A DNA stretch of 64,000 nucleotides from Methylophaga nitratireducenticrescens (GTDB lineage: Bacteria; Pseudomonadota; Gammaproteobacteria; Nitrosococcales; Methylophagaceae). The DNA lies in NCBI RefSeq assembly GCF_000260985.4, contig NC_017857.3:1426001-1490000 (forward strand). Reading direction: 5' to 3'. Of this stretch, positions 26,637 through 36,030 are shown in pieces (the first letter of the stretch is position 1; each line of letters starts with the position of its first letter). The position numbers were made by a program, and so were the translations under genes. A model generated the notes under the pieces. That model saw only the letters and a list, made by a program, of their open reading frames with translations. It was not told the DNA's origin and did no database searches.

Positions 26637-29018
26637 ATGAAAATTTTAAAACGTACCGTTCTTGCCGCCTTATTGATTGGCGTCATTTCAGGCTGTGGCT
26701 CTGCCGAGGAGTCTTCTGCAAAGTTTATTGAAAGCGGTAAAGAACTGATGGAACAGGGTGATTTTGAGAAGGCCCGGTTGGAGTTTCGAAACGCCTTACA
26801 GATTAATCCATTAGAAGCCGAAGGCTATTATCAACTGGCACTGATTGATGAAAAGAACCAGAACTGGAAGGGTATGTATGCCAATTTATCCACGGTGGAG
26901 TCGCTGGATCCGAATAACGTTAATGCTATCGTTAAATTGGGACAAATCCAGCTGTTGTCTGGTCGCCTGGACGAGGCAATGGAACGGTCTGAAAAAGCAC
27001 TTACTCTGGAGCCGGAAAATATCGAAGCCATATTGCTTCAGGCAACGATTTATATCAAACAGGAAAATTTTGCTGAAGCTGAAAAGCAAATTAATCAGGC
27101 TTTATCAATTGATAACACGTCGATGGAGGCATTATCAGCTCAGATAATGTTATACAAAGAAACTGAAAAATACGATTTAGCACTTTCAGCCGCAGATGAA
27201 GCATTAGCGGTTCATCCTGAATCGTTACCGGTAAAAATGATCAAGTTGAGTATTTACGAAGCGCAGAAAGACTTTAAGGCGATGGAATCTATGCTCAGAT
27301 CATTAGCAGAAGAAATGCCAGATGAAAGCTGGATAGCTATTTCATTGACGAAAATACTTAACGATGTTCTGAATCGTCCGGATGAAGCCAAAAAGGTAAT
27401 GGAAAATTATATAGCGGGTAATCCTGATGATATCGATACAAAATTGGCCTATGTCGGATTTTTGAATAATTTTGATAATGAAGCTGCCGTTGCCTTGCTG
27501 AATCAATATGTTGCCGAGCATCCGGATAATCAGGAATTACGGTTTGCCAAGTTGGAAATGTTGCAGAGACAGGGTAAAACCGAAGATATGGTAGCGGAAT
27601 TGGAGACTATTATTGCGTCGGAGCCTGATACCGAAAGCGGTTTAAGAGCAAAGTCGACATTAGCGAGTCTCGAAGCCAGCAAAGGAAACTTTGACCAGGC
27701 TGAAAAAATGGCCGATGAAGTGCTTGTGATTGATGCACAAAATGAACAGGCGTTATTGATTAAATCAAAGCTACAAATTCGTAATGAGGACTTTGATTCT
27801 GCGATAAGTAATCTTAGGACGATTATTCGTAATAATCCTGAAGCGGATGAGGCGATGGTTTTGCTGGCACAGGTTTATATGAAAACCGGTTCAGCACAAT
27901 TAGCGGAGAATAGTTTCAGACAGGCGCTGTCCGTGAATCCTAAAAACCCTCAGGCGGCTATCTCTGTGGCGAGCAGTTTGATGCGGAATAACGACTTGGA
28001 TCGGACAGAAGGTGTATTGATTGGTGCTTTGGAAGGAAGCCCGAACTCTGAAGAATTATTGCAGGCACTGGCGCAAGTTCGGATTTTGAAACGTGACTGG
28101 TCAGGTACCAAAACAATATTGGATTCATTGCGTGATTCGGAGTCTGCTTTAACACACCTTTTGACTGCTCAGATGTATCAGGGCCTCGAAGATTACACGC
28201 TGGCCATAACGGAATATGATCGGGCCCTGCAGATTGATCCTGGTCTTACCCGTGCATTGCAGGAGCTGGCTCAAAGCTATCTGCGTCTTGAACAGCAAGA
28301 TGAAATGATCGAATACCTTAATCAACATATCGTTGAATATCCCGAGCTATTAAATGGTTATTCTGTATTAAGCAATTATTATGTGTCTCAGAACGACTGG
28401 GACGCAGCGATAAGTGTCACTGAAAAAGGCATTAAGTCGAATCCTGAATGGGGTGGTGGCTATGGCATGATGGCAGGGCTTTATCAGCAAAAAGGTGATA
28501 TGGAGCAGGCCGTTTCAACTTATCAAAAAGGTCTCGAAAAGTTACCTGACGATAATGTTCTCACTTTACAACTGGCCTCAACCTATGAAGCGATGAGAGA
28601 CTATCCAAAAGCCAGGGAATTATATGAAGAAGTCCTTTCCCGCGATCCTTCCATAGACGTGGCGGCAAATAATTTGGCCAGTTTGCTGACCGATCAATTT
28701 GAATCACCAGAAAATCTGCAGCGGGCATTAACTTTGTCCAGTCGTTTTCGTGATTCTGAACAACCTTATTTTGCCGATACCTTTGGTTGGGTAAATTACA
28801 AAATGGGGAATTATGAAGATGCCAGACCGGCATTGGAAACAGCTGCTTCAAGTGAGCAATCCATTGCTTTATTCCATTATCATCTTGGTCGGGTATATGT
28901 TGCGTTGAATATGCCTGAAGAAGCACAACAGTCATTTGAGCGTGCTCAGCGCATGGCGACTGAAGGCAATGATGAAGCGTTACTTGGTAAGGTTACGGAA
29001 CAATTAAATCAGCTGTAG
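26637..29018 (+). CDS. prsT: PrsT-like TPR-repeat lipoprotein of the exosortase system
   Basis: A 793-residue lipoprotein made almost wholly of tetratricopeptide repeats. The start at 26637 (MKILKRTV) is chosen because AGGA lies at 26625-26628, 8 bases before; an ATG at 26631 is too close and the longer open frame overlaps the exosortase. The signal ends at a lipobox ISGC (Cys20). Around 20 TPR units follow, with typical sequences such as YYQLALIDEKNQNWKGM and FHYHLGRVYVALNMPEEA. PrsT homologues sit beside exosortase genes in exopolysaccharide loci and are thought to scaffold secretion or polymerisation. It ends at a strong terminator. Confidence 0.87.
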   Translation: MKILKRTVLAALLIGVISGCGSAEESSAKFIESGKELMEQGDFEKARLEFRNALQINPLEAEGYYQLALIDEKNQNWKGMYANLSTVESLDPNNVNAIVKLGQIQLLSGRLDEAMERSEKALTLEPENIEAILLQATIYIKQENFAEAEKQINQALSIDNTSMEALSAQIMLYKETEKYDLALSAADEALAVHPESLPVKMIKLSIYEAQKDFKAMESMLRSLAEEMPDESWIAISLTKILNDVLNRPDEAKKVMENYIAGNPDDIDTKLAYVGFLNNFDNEAAVALLNQYVAEHPDNQELRFAKLEMLQRQGKTEDMVAELETIIASEPDTESGLRAKSTLASLEASKGNFDQAEKMADEVLVIDAQNEQALLIKSKLQIRNEDFDSAISNLRTIIRNNPEADEAMVLLAQVYMKTGSAQLAENSFRQALSVNPKNPQAAISVASSLMRNNDLDRTEGVLIGALEGSPNSEELLQALAQVRILKRDWSGTKTILDSLRDSESALTHLLTAQMYQGLEDYTLAITEYDRALQIDPGLTRALQELAQSYLRLEQQDEMIEYLNQHIVEYPELLNGYSVLSNYYVSQNDWDAAISVTEKGIKSNPEWGGGYGMMAGLYQQKGDMEQAVSTYQKGLEKLPDDNVLTLQLASTYEAMRDYPKARELYEEVLSRDPSIDVAANNLASLLTDQFESPENLQRALTLSSRFRDSEQPYFADTFGWVNYKMGNYEDARPALETAASSEQSIALFHYHLGRVYVALNMPEEAQQSFERAQRMATEGNDEALLGKVTEQLNQL

Positions 29019-29036
29019 TCCGCTACAACATCAGAT

Positions 29037-29077
29037 AAAAAGCCTTGCAGGACTGACTTAACCTGCAAGGCTTTTTT
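29037..29077. terminator. Bidirectional intrinsic terminator
   Basis: AAAAGCCTTGCAGG and CCTGCAAGGCTTTT pair perfectly around a 10-base loop, with A-rich and T-rich flanks on both sides. It lies between the convergent prsT-like gene and the cytochrome b561 gene and should end both. Confidence 0.93.
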
Positions 29078-29090
29078 GTGTCAATGGTTT

Positions 29091-29618
29091 TTAACCTGCC
29101 ATGCGTTTTAAAACATCGTCTTTTTGAATGATGTGATGATAAAGTGCACCGGCAATATGGGCGATGACCAGAAAGACCAATAAAAAAGCAAAAGGAGAGT
29201 GCCACTCACCGAGCGAAAGTGCCCAGGGAACTTCATCGGCTGGTTTAGCAATCAGTTCAACACCAAACACTTTGACTGGATAGCCTTTACCGTAAATATA
29301 TAATGCGCCAAGGAAAGGCATAACCAGTAATGATAGATACATCAGCCGATGTGCCAGTTTAGCGATGACACCATCCATTCCCGGATTAGTTGGACGCTGA
29401 GGTTTTTGTTTCATCGTCCATAATAGACGCGCTATTGTGAGAACTAAAATGGTAGCCCCCATGGTTACATGCCATGGACCAAAGGTATCGCCCAGCCAGT
29501 GTTCGCCTTCATTAATACGATCCGCAAATTTGAAAAACTGCTGCAGCACTAACACAGCGATTACCCAATGAAAAAAACGCGTGATGGATCCATAGCGTTC
29601 GTTATTGTCATGTAACAT
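29091..29618 (-). CDS. Cytochrome b561 (CybB family)
   Basis: A 175-residue four-helix membrane cytochrome. Conserved histidines that would bind two b hemes are visible: ITRFFHWVIAV near the N-terminus, FGPWHVTMGATI, AKLAHRLMYLSLL and IAHIAGALYHHII near the end. The family shuttles electrons from the quinone pool, and one E. coli member oxidises superoxide. It is a single gene with a GGAGAG ribosome binding site on its own strand just upstream and ends at the shared terminator. Confidence 0.87.
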   Translation of the reverse strand: MLHDNNERYGSITRFFHWVIAVLVLQQFFKFADRINEGEHWLGDTFGPWHVTMGATILVLTIARLLWTMKQKPQRPTNPGMDGVIAKLAHRLMYLSLLVMPFLGALYIYGKGYPVKVFGVELIAKPADEVPWALSLGEWHSPFAFLLVFLVIAHIAGALYHHIIQKDDVLKRMAG

Positions 29619-29749
29619 TTCTCTCTCCTTTGTTTGCCATTATTTCTTATATTCACGAGAACGTTATCTCGCCTTTTTAGTATATGAGCACCAAGTTTAA
29701 GTGTTTATTAAGAGCATAGAATTACACTATTATTGATGAACTACTTTGA

Positions 29750-30691
29750 TCAGACGTCTTGAAAATAGGTGTGGATCTGTTCCAGTCGCTCATACACATG
29801 ATCAATAAACGCCAAGGCAACTCGTGACGGATGTTTGCCCATTGGGTGAACCAGACACCATGAGCGGCGAATTGGAAAGTCCTGAATCTCCAACATTTTC
29901 AATTGTCCGGTTCGTAACTCAGCGATCACACTTAACCTTGGCAGGATGGCTACACCAAGACCAGCAATTACAGCGTGCTTAATGCTTTCATTGGAACTTA
30001 ATTCCATGGTCGGTTTAATTTGCAGACGATGCTGCTGACAGTGATGTTCAACGGCAAACCGGGTTCCTGAACCATTTTCCCGAATCAACATGGGCTCGGC
30101 AAAAAACTGCTTTGCTGATACCTGAGTTTGGCTTTTCAAAGGATGTTGGTTGCTGATTACAGGAATGAGTTCATTATCCAGGAAAGGTAATGTGCTTAAT
30201 GAACGTCCTTCAGGGACCATCGCCATAATCACCAGATCATCAATATTCAGTTTTAGTCTATCCAAGGCCTGGGTGCGGTTTACAACGTCGACATGAACAT
30301 TTACCGCCGGAAATTCTTTCAGAAAGCTGCTCAGCAAATAGGGCACGACAGTTTGCGATGAACTGACAATACTTAATCGTAAATCCCCTGAAAGCGCTTC
30401 CCGTAATAAATTCAATTCACTTTGCAGTTCGCTCATTTGTCCAAACAGTCGTTCTATAAAAGCAGCCACCCGTTCACCCGCTTCGGTGCAATACAGTTGG
30501 CGACCGATATATTCAAACAGTGGCTGTTCAAGGGCATTCTCCAGATGCCGCATTTGTGAGCTGACTGCGGGTTGGGTGAGGCCCAGATATTCCGCTGCTT
30601 TGCGATAACCTTTATATTGGTAGACCGCCTGAAAAACCTGCATTTGCCTGAACGACAGACGGGAAACTAATTGTTGGAGACTGAGCGCCAT
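29750..30691 (-). CDS. LysR-family regulator divergent from pyruvate carboxylase (PycR-like)
   Basis: A 313-residue LysR-type regulator. Residues about 10-70 are the winged helix-turn-helix (RQMQVFQAVYQYKGYRKAAE, LTQPAVSSQMRHLENAL), then a substrate-binding fold from about 95 (LRLSIVSSSQTVVPYLLSSF). It is divergent from the pycA-pycB genes with a 118-base gap carrying a palindromic operator-like site, the same layout as pycR-pycA-pycB in Pseudomonas aeruginosa. Its inducer is unknown. CbbR-like function was considered but no Calvin-cycle genes are near. Confidence 0.87.
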   Translation of the reverse strand: MALSLQQLVSRLSFRQMQVFQAVYQYKGYRKAAEYLGLTQPAVSSQMRHLENALEQPLFEYIGRQLYCTEAGERVAAFIERLFGQMSELQSELNLLREALSGDLRLSIVSSSQTVVPYLLSSFLKEFPAVNVHVDVVNRTQALDRLKLNIDDLVIMAMVPEGRSLSTLPFLDNELIPVISNQHPLKSQTQVSAKQFFAEPMLIRENGSGTRFAVEHHCQQHRLQIKPTMELSSNESIKHAVIAGLGVAILPRLSVIAELRTGQLKMLEIQDFPIRRSWCLVHPMGKHPSRVALAFIDHVYERLEQIHTYFQDV

Positions 30692-30712
30692 TACTGCACC
30701 TGTATATTGAGT

Positions 30713-30730
30713 GATAAGTTTTTACTTATC
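30713..30730. promoter_or_regulatory. LysR-type operator palindrome
   Basis: GATAAGTTTTTACTTATC is a 6+6 palindrome with a 6-base spacer, extended in its core to ATAAGT-TTTT-ACTTAT. It lies 22 bases before the regulator start on the minus strand and 80 bases before pycA, as expected for an autorepressing and activating LysR recognition site. Confidence 0.65.
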
Positions 30731-30809
30731 GATGAATTATATTTAATTGATTTTTGTTTATCAGTAATTTGTTTTACGCTTTGCCAACAAATCTGGCCGA
30801 GGCTGAGCT

Positions 30810-32225
30810 ATGTTGAAAAAAATTCTGATCGCCAATCGCGGCGAAATTGCTGTTCGAATCGTCCGGGCCTGCTCGGAAATGGGGATTCGTTCAGTGGCAA
30901 TTTATACTGAACCGGATCGTTATGCCTTACATGTTAAACGCGCTGATGAGTCATATTCATTAGGCGAAGACCCGCTTGAAGGTTATCTGGATCCGGTACG
31001 GCTGGTAAATCTGGCTGTTGAAACCGGCTGTGATGCGATTCATCCCGGTTATGGTTTCCTGTCTGAAAATGCCCGGTTTGCCCGTTTGTGTGAACAAAAC
31101 GGCATCATCTTTATTGGACCTAAAGCATCAGTTATTGAAAAGATGGGGGATAAAACGGCTGCTCGCGATAGCATGCGTGAAGCGGGCGTACCAATCACTC
31201 CGGGCTCTGATGGCAACCTTGCAGATATTAATGAAGCATTAACGGTTGCCGAAGATATAGGTTACCCCATCATGATCAAGGCAACTTCTGGCGGTGGTGG
31301 ACGAGGTATTCGCCGTTGTGACACGCCAGCTGAACTGAAACAACAGTTTCCCCGGGTTATTTCCGAAGCGACCAAAGCCTTTGGCTCAGCTGAAGTGTTT
31401 ATGGAAAAGTGTATTGTTAACCCACGACATATCGAAGTACAGGTGTTGGCTGACAGTCATGGCAATGTGGTGCATTTATATGAACGCGATTGTTCTATTC
31501 AACGACGTAATCAAAAGCTGATTGAAATTGCTCCAAGTCCACAGTTAACGCCTGAACAACGTAACTATATCGGTGGTTTGGCGGTAAAAGCCACTGAAGC
31601 CGTTGGTTATGAAAATGCCGGAACCGTTGAATTTCTGCTGACCGGAAATCAGGTGTATTTCATGGAGATGAATACCCGGATTCAGGTCGAGCACACCATT
31701 ACCGAACAGATTACCGGTATTGATATTGTTCGCGAACAATTACGCATCGCCGCCGGTGAAACCTTGCGATACCGTCAGGAAGATATTCATTATCGCGGCT
31801 TTGCCCTGCAGTTTCGGATCAATGCTGAAGATCCGAAAAATGATTTCTTGCCCAGCTTTGGACGTATCACGCATTACTATGCTCCGGGTGGCCCAGGTGT
31901 TCGGGTCGATACCGCAATTTATACCGGATATGAAATCCCGCCTTATTTTGACTCGATGTGTTTGAAACTGGTGGTCTGGGCACTGGACTGGGAAGATGCA
32001 GTCGATCGTGGCCGTCGTGCTCTGGATGATATGCGTTTACATGGCATCAAAACCACGGCCAGTTATTATCAGCAGATCCTCAAACATCCCGATTTCAGAG
32101 CAGGAAAATTTGATACCAGCTTTGTTGCTGCTCATCCCGAATTACTGACCTATTCAGATAAACGTCATCCCACCGCATTGGCACTGGTTTTGGCTACGGC
32201 CATCGCCGCGCATGCAGGCTGGTAA
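30810..32225 (+). CDS. pycA: Pyruvate carboxylase subunit A (biotin carboxylase)
   Basis: A 471-residue ATP-grasp biotin carboxylase: LKKILIANRGEIAVRIVRAC at the start, the HPGYGFLSEN motif, the Gly-rich ATP loop ATSGGGGRGIRR, and EMNTRIQVEHTITE in the catalytic region. It carboxylates biotin with bicarbonate and ATP. Acetyl-CoA carboxylase subunits (AccC) look alike; the PycB gene 23 bases downstream and the divergent LysR gene identify this as the two-subunit pyruvate carboxylase that makes oxaloacetate. That is an anaplerotic need for a methylotroph using C1 units. The C-terminus ends TALALVLATAIAAHAGW, a short hydrophobic tail. Confidence 0.88.
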   Translation: MLKKILIANRGEIAVRIVRACSEMGIRSVAIYTEPDRYALHVKRADESYSLGEDPLEGYLDPVRLVNLAVETGCDAIHPGYGFLSENARFARLCEQNGIIFIGPKASVIEKMGDKTAARDSMREAGVPITPGSDGNLADINEALTVAEDIGYPIMIKATSGGGGRGIRRCDTPAELKQQFPRVISEATKAFGSAEVFMEKCIVNPRHIEVQVLADSHGNVVHLYERDCSIQRRNQKLIEIAPSPQLTPEQRNYIGGLAVKATEAVGYENAGTVEFLLTGNQVYFMEMNTRIQVEHTITEQITGIDIVREQLRIAAGETLRYRQEDIHYRGFALQFRINAEDPKNDFLPSFGRITHYYAPGGPGVRVDTAIYTGYEIPPYFDSMCLKLVVWALDWEDAVDRGRRALDDMRLHGIKTTASYYQQILKHPDFRAGKFDTSFVAAHPELLTYSDKRHPTALALVLATAIAAHAGW

Positions 32226-32248
32226 AACAAGTTAGCCGGAGAATTGTA

Positions 32249-34039
32249 ATGAAACAAATTCAAGTTACTGATGTGACGCTGCGTGATGCGCATCAATCAT
32301 TGATTGCCACTCGTATGCGAACCGATGACATGTTACCGATCTGCGAGAAGCTGGATCGGGTGGGCTACTGGTCATTGGAAGTCTGGGGCGGGGCGACTTT
32401 TGATGCCTGCGTTCGTTATCTGAAAGAAGACCCATGGCAACGTTTGCGGATGTTACGCGGCATGCTACCCAACACACGACTACAAATGTTGTTACGTGGA
32501 CAGAATCTGTTGGGATATCGTCATTATGCTGATGATGTGGTGCAGGCTTTTGTTACCAAAGCCGCTGAGAATGGCATTGATGTGTTCCGGGTATTTGATG
32601 CGTTGAACGATATGCGTAATCTGGAAACAGCATTAAAAGCGGTGAAAGATGCTGGTAAACATGCTCAGGGCACTATCGCCTATACCACTAGCCCGGTGCA
32701 TACACCCGAATTATTTGTTGAACAGGCCAAAACCCTCCGTGATATGGGTGCTGATTCCATTGCGATAAAAGATATGGCCGGTCTGCTGGCACCGTATCCC
32801 ACTTATGAGCTGGTGAAAGCCATTAAATCCGCTGTGGATTTGCCGTTAGTGATTCATAGTCATTCTACCTCTGGTTTGGCACCATTGTGTCAGTTAAAAG
32901 CCATTGAAGCGGGCGTTGACCGGATTGATACGGCGATTTCAGCGTTTGCCGGTGGCACCAGTCATCCGGCTACTGAAAGCCAGGTAGCAGCATTAAAAGG
33001 CACCGAATGGGATACTGGACTGGATTTGAATTTACTGTCGGAAATTGCCGATTATTTCCGTGAAGTGCGTAAAAAGTATCACCAGTTCGAAAGCGAATTC
33101 ACCCGTGAAGATGTATCGGTTCAAATCAATCAGGTGCCCGGTGGCATGATGTCCAATCTGGCCAATCAGCTGAAAGAGCAGAATGCTTTGGATCGTATCC
33201 GTGAAGTATTTGCCGAGATTCCAAGAGTCCGTGAAGATCTGGGCTTCCCACCATTAGTCACGCCAACCTCACAAATCGTCGGTACCCAGGCGGTTTATAA
33301 CGTATTAAGTGGCGAGCGTTATAAAACCATCACTAATGAAGTGAAACGTTATTTACTGGGTGGTTATGGCCAGCCACCTGCACCGATTAATGCCGAATTG
33401 CAACGCAAAGCCATTGGCAATGAAACCGTGATGGAATCACGTCCAGCCGACTCGATTGCCCCTGAAATGGACAAATTACGCGCCAAGGTGGGTGATTTGG
33501 CAACCTGCGAAGAAGATGTATTAACCTTTGCCATGTTCCCTGATATCGGACGTGAATTCCTCCAGCAACGGTTGGATGGAACGTTACAACCTGAACCTTT
33601 GATTCCAGAGAGTAAAGGTAAAGCGCCAGGCACGGTATCAACCGAATTTAAAGTCGATGTGCATGGTGAAACCTATGATGTCGCGATTACCGGTGTCGGC
33701 GATGTCGGTGGCGGCAAACGCAAAATGTATATATCAGTCGATGGAATGCCTGAAGAAGTCGTCTTTGAAACCATCAGCGAATTTGTTTCCGATGGTGCTC
33801 AGCAAGGTCGCAAAAAAGCCAGCGATCCCGGTCATGTCACTACGCCGTTACCAGGTAATGTGGTTGAAGTGCTGGTCAATGTGGGCGACAAAGTGAACTC
33901 AGGACAATCGACGATGATTATCGAAGCCATGAAAATGGAATCCGAGTTGCTGGCGAATATCGAAGGAGAAGTCAAAGCGATCCATGTCACTAAAGGGGAT
34001 CGGGTGACACCTGGAGAGGTGTTGATCGAAATTGGTTAA
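32249..34039 (+). CDS. pycB: Pyruvate carboxylase subunit B (carboxyltransferase and biotin carrier)
   Basis: A 596-residue protein. The N-terminal HMGL-like TIM barrel (about 1-290) begins VTDVTLRDAHQSLIATRMRT with the metal-binding DxxxR-type residues, and has DSIAIKDMAGLLAPY. A conserved PYC/OADA domain follows (about 300-460), and a biotinyl domain ends the protein with the biotinylated Lys in IIEAMKMES. The same architecture is found in oxaloacetate decarboxylase alpha (OadA), but OadA needs membrane OadB, which is absent here. It accepts CO2 from carboxybiotin and makes oxaloacetate from pyruvate. A terminator follows. Confidence 0.88.
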   Translation: MKQIQVTDVTLRDAHQSLIATRMRTDDMLPICEKLDRVGYWSLEVWGGATFDACVRYLKEDPWQRLRMLRGMLPNTRLQMLLRGQNLLGYRHYADDVVQAFVTKAAENGIDVFRVFDALNDMRNLETALKAVKDAGKHAQGTIAYTTSPVHTPELFVEQAKTLRDMGADSIAIKDMAGLLAPYPTYELVKAIKSAVDLPLVIHSHSTSGLAPLCQLKAIEAGVDRIDTAISAFAGGTSHPATESQVAALKGTEWDTGLDLNLLSEIADYFREVRKKYHQFESEFTREDVSVQINQVPGGMMSNLANQLKEQNALDRIREVFAEIPRVREDLGFPPLVTPTSQIVGTQAVYNVLSGERYKTITNEVKRYLLGGYGQPPAPINAELQRKAIGNETVMESRPADSIAPEMDKLRAKVGDLATCEEDVLTFAMFPDIGREFLQQRLDGTLQPEPLIPESKGKAPGTVSTEFKVDVHGETYDVAITGVGDVGGGKRKMYISVDGMPEEVVFETISEFVSDGAQQGRKKASDPGHVTTPLPGNVVEVLVNVGDKVNSGQSTMIIEAMKMESELLANIEGEVKAIHVTKGDRVTPGEVLIEIG

Positions 34040-34057
34040 CTGCTAAATACCTCATCA

Positions 34058-34086
34058 AAAACCGGGCTTTCCCCGGTTTATTTTTA
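34058..34086 (+). terminator. Intrinsic terminator after pycB
   Basis: AAACCGGG and CCCGGTTT form an 8-bp stem around a 5-base loop, followed by TATTTTTATT. It ends the pycAB message 19 bases after the stop. Confidence 0.85.
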
Positions 34087-34150
34087 TTACCTAATTAAGT
34101 TGTATAGATATTACTGCATCAATTATTGATATCTTTTTTTTAGAAAATAT

Positions 34151-35242
34151 TCATGGAGCTGAAGTTTGTTTCTTTAATGATAAAGCCGATTTTAACTTTT
34201 TCATTGATAATGTGCTCAGCCATGCGCGCACTGGATCTTCAATAAACTTGACCAGCAATAGACTCAATATGACAAGAAAAATGGTAAGCGCAATACCAGT
34301 AAAAGGTGCATGTTCTGAAATTAGGTGTTTATAACCAATCATATCGAGTGATGTAGTGATAAATTTACTAATGGGATAATGTATTACATATAAAGGGTAA
34401 CTCGCTGCTCCAAGCATGAGTAGACTTGAATTAAAACGTGACTCTTTAAATTGTGATGCTATTAAGATAGAAACAGGAAAGAGTAAAGTTATAATTAAAA
34501 AATCGATTAAAAAGTCATAACTTTGAGTTTTCGGAATCAAAAGAGCCGAAATTACTACGAAAATTGGAATCCAAGGCGAAATATATGAAACTTTTTCTAT
34601 CAATCGATCTCGGATTCTGTAGAGTAAAACACCCATCATTATGCCAAAAACTGATCTGGCCATACCGGCTATATAATGGTGAATACCATTACCAAATCCA
34701 ATATTTAAATGCCCATTATTAAACGCTGAAAAAAATAAAACTGAAGCAGAGGTAACTAAGATTATGATAAGAGTTTTAGTAGTTAAGAAAGGTGCGATAG
34801 CTGCATACAAGAAATTAACTATCAATTCATAAAATAATGACCAATATGGCGGATTAAGTGTAAAAAGCATATCGCTAGAAAATCGAGTTATAAACAAGCT
34901 GGTCAGTAACGCTGTATATCCTGTCCATAGCAAAATGTTATTACCTTGTATGAATCCGCCAATTAAAATGAGAACAGAGGCTAATGCAAGAGACAATAAG
35001 TACATTGGGTAGAGTCGAATAATTCTTTTACGAAAGAATCCGCCGAAGGATAGTAAGCCATCAGTAAGTTTTTGCTCGTATGCATGAGCGATAACGAAAC
35101 CACTTAATATAAAAAAAACATCTACTGCTAGATAACTTCTGTTGCCCCACACACCAAAATAATCATTAGTATGAGCAACCATTACCAGAAGCGCAGCTAA
35201 CCCCCTTAATCCGTCCAGGAAAACGAAAGTATGTTTTTTCAT
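34151..35242 (-). CDS. Acyltransferase 3 (OafA/YrhL-like) membrane protein
   Basis: A 363-residue protein with about ten membrane helices. The family start is clear: FVFLDGLRGLAALLVMVAHT, followed by VDVFFILSGFVIAHAYEQKL and RKRIIRLYPMYLLSLAL, with the conserved R-x10-H pattern. Such enzymes O-acylate surface sugars. It is alone on its strand, flanked by the pycB terminator and a repeat element, and is much richer in A and T than its neighbours, which suggests horizontal acquisition. Its target could be the exopolysaccharide or lipopolysaccharide. Confidence 0.85.
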   Translation of the reverse strand: MKKHTFVFLDGLRGLAALLVMVAHTNDYFGVWGNRSYLAVDVFFILSGFVIAHAYEQKLTDGLLSFGGFFRKRIIRLYPMYLLSLALASVLILIGGFIQGNNILLWTGYTALLTSLFITRFSSDMLFTLNPPYWSLFYELIVNFLYAAIAPFLTTKTLIIILVTSASVLFFSAFNNGHLNIGFGNGIHHYIAGMARSVFGIMMGVLLYRIRDRLIEKVSYISPWIPIFVVISALLIPKTQSYDFLIDFLIITLLFPVSILIASQFKESRFNSSLLMLGAASYPLYVIHYPISKFITTSLDMIGYKHLISEHAPFTGIALTIFLVILSLLLVKFIEDPVRAWLSTLSMKKLKSALSLKKQTSAP

Positions 35243-35547
35243 TATTAACTATCCCTGTCGCTTTGTTGGCATTAAAAAATGAGATTAAAAGAATTTTTAA
35301 TCATATATCGCTTAGAAAAAATACAGCTTATGTTGCTGAATAATACAGGTCAATTGATGTAATAAATAATAGTTGAACCTGTAAGTTGTTTAAAGGTTTG
35401 AGATAAATTAAGTTAATTTATAATTCAAGTTAATAAAGGGAGACTGTAAAAATCATTTGTGTTTGCCATGTTCACCGAGTGTAAATTGTAACCTTGATCA
35501 ATTTGTGTTTTTTCAGTGCTTCTATTTTATAGATAATTGGGTAGTGT
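35243..35547. other. AT-rich intergenic region without a recognised gene
   Basis: About 300 bases upstream of the acyltransferase gene and before repeat copy B. It is strongly AT-rich and presumably holds the acyltransferase promoter on the minus strand. I see no RNA gene, terminator or credible ORF. Confidence 0.4.
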
Positions 35548-35984
35548 TAGGACTTGTTCATCATTCATTGCCACCTCTGCTAGAGGCTCATTTCGTCCAA
35601 CAAGGCGGAAATGATTCGGTTTAGTTGTTCTATATAAGTCATTTCCATCGCTCTGGGGCAGAAAAATAGTCCCAACCCTTTGGGTTGTGGCTGAACTCCG
35701 CGTGGCATGCATGGAAGTAGGTCAGGGGCGTGAGAGGACACTGTTTGTTTAGAATGACTATAAAAAACGCCGAGACTAGCCATATTCCAGACATAACTTT
35801 TGCATATGATGAGCAAGTACAAATGTCGCGGGCGCAAGACGCACATGGAGATAAGCACTTTGAGCGCAAGCCCTGACGGGGGTGAGATATATGGAGGTGT
35901 CTCACAAACTGCGCTCCTCTTCGCGCCTTAATAGGTGAAATTTTCAGTCACAACAGAGGTGGCTTCAAAAGACCAACAGCCCTA
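35548..35984 (+). repeat. Palindromic miniature element, copy B (longest copy)
   Basis: A 437-bp element with long imperfect inverted ends: the left starts TAGGACTTGTTCATCATTC then GCCACCTCTGCTAGAGGC, and the reverse complement of the right starts TAGGGCTGTTGGTCTTTTG then GCCACCTCTGTTGTGAC. Both sides continue to a related AAGGCG motif. It contains the 40-base GGAAATGA-TCATTTCC hairpin module (35607-35646), an AAAATAGTCCCAA-CCCTTTGGGTTGTGG block and GTAGGTCAGGGGCGTGAG, all shared with copy A. ORFs of 61-92 codons inside it are not counted as genes. Confidence 0.82.
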
Positions 35985-36030
35985 GCAGATACTTATTGGT
36001 ATTCAATGTTCTTAACAGGAGACAGCCGCT

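Noticed and set aside
35527-35905. Three overlapping minus-strand ORFs of 61-92 codons
   Set aside because: All lie inside repeat copy B; sequence similarity among copies is at the DNA level with indels that break any shared reading frame.
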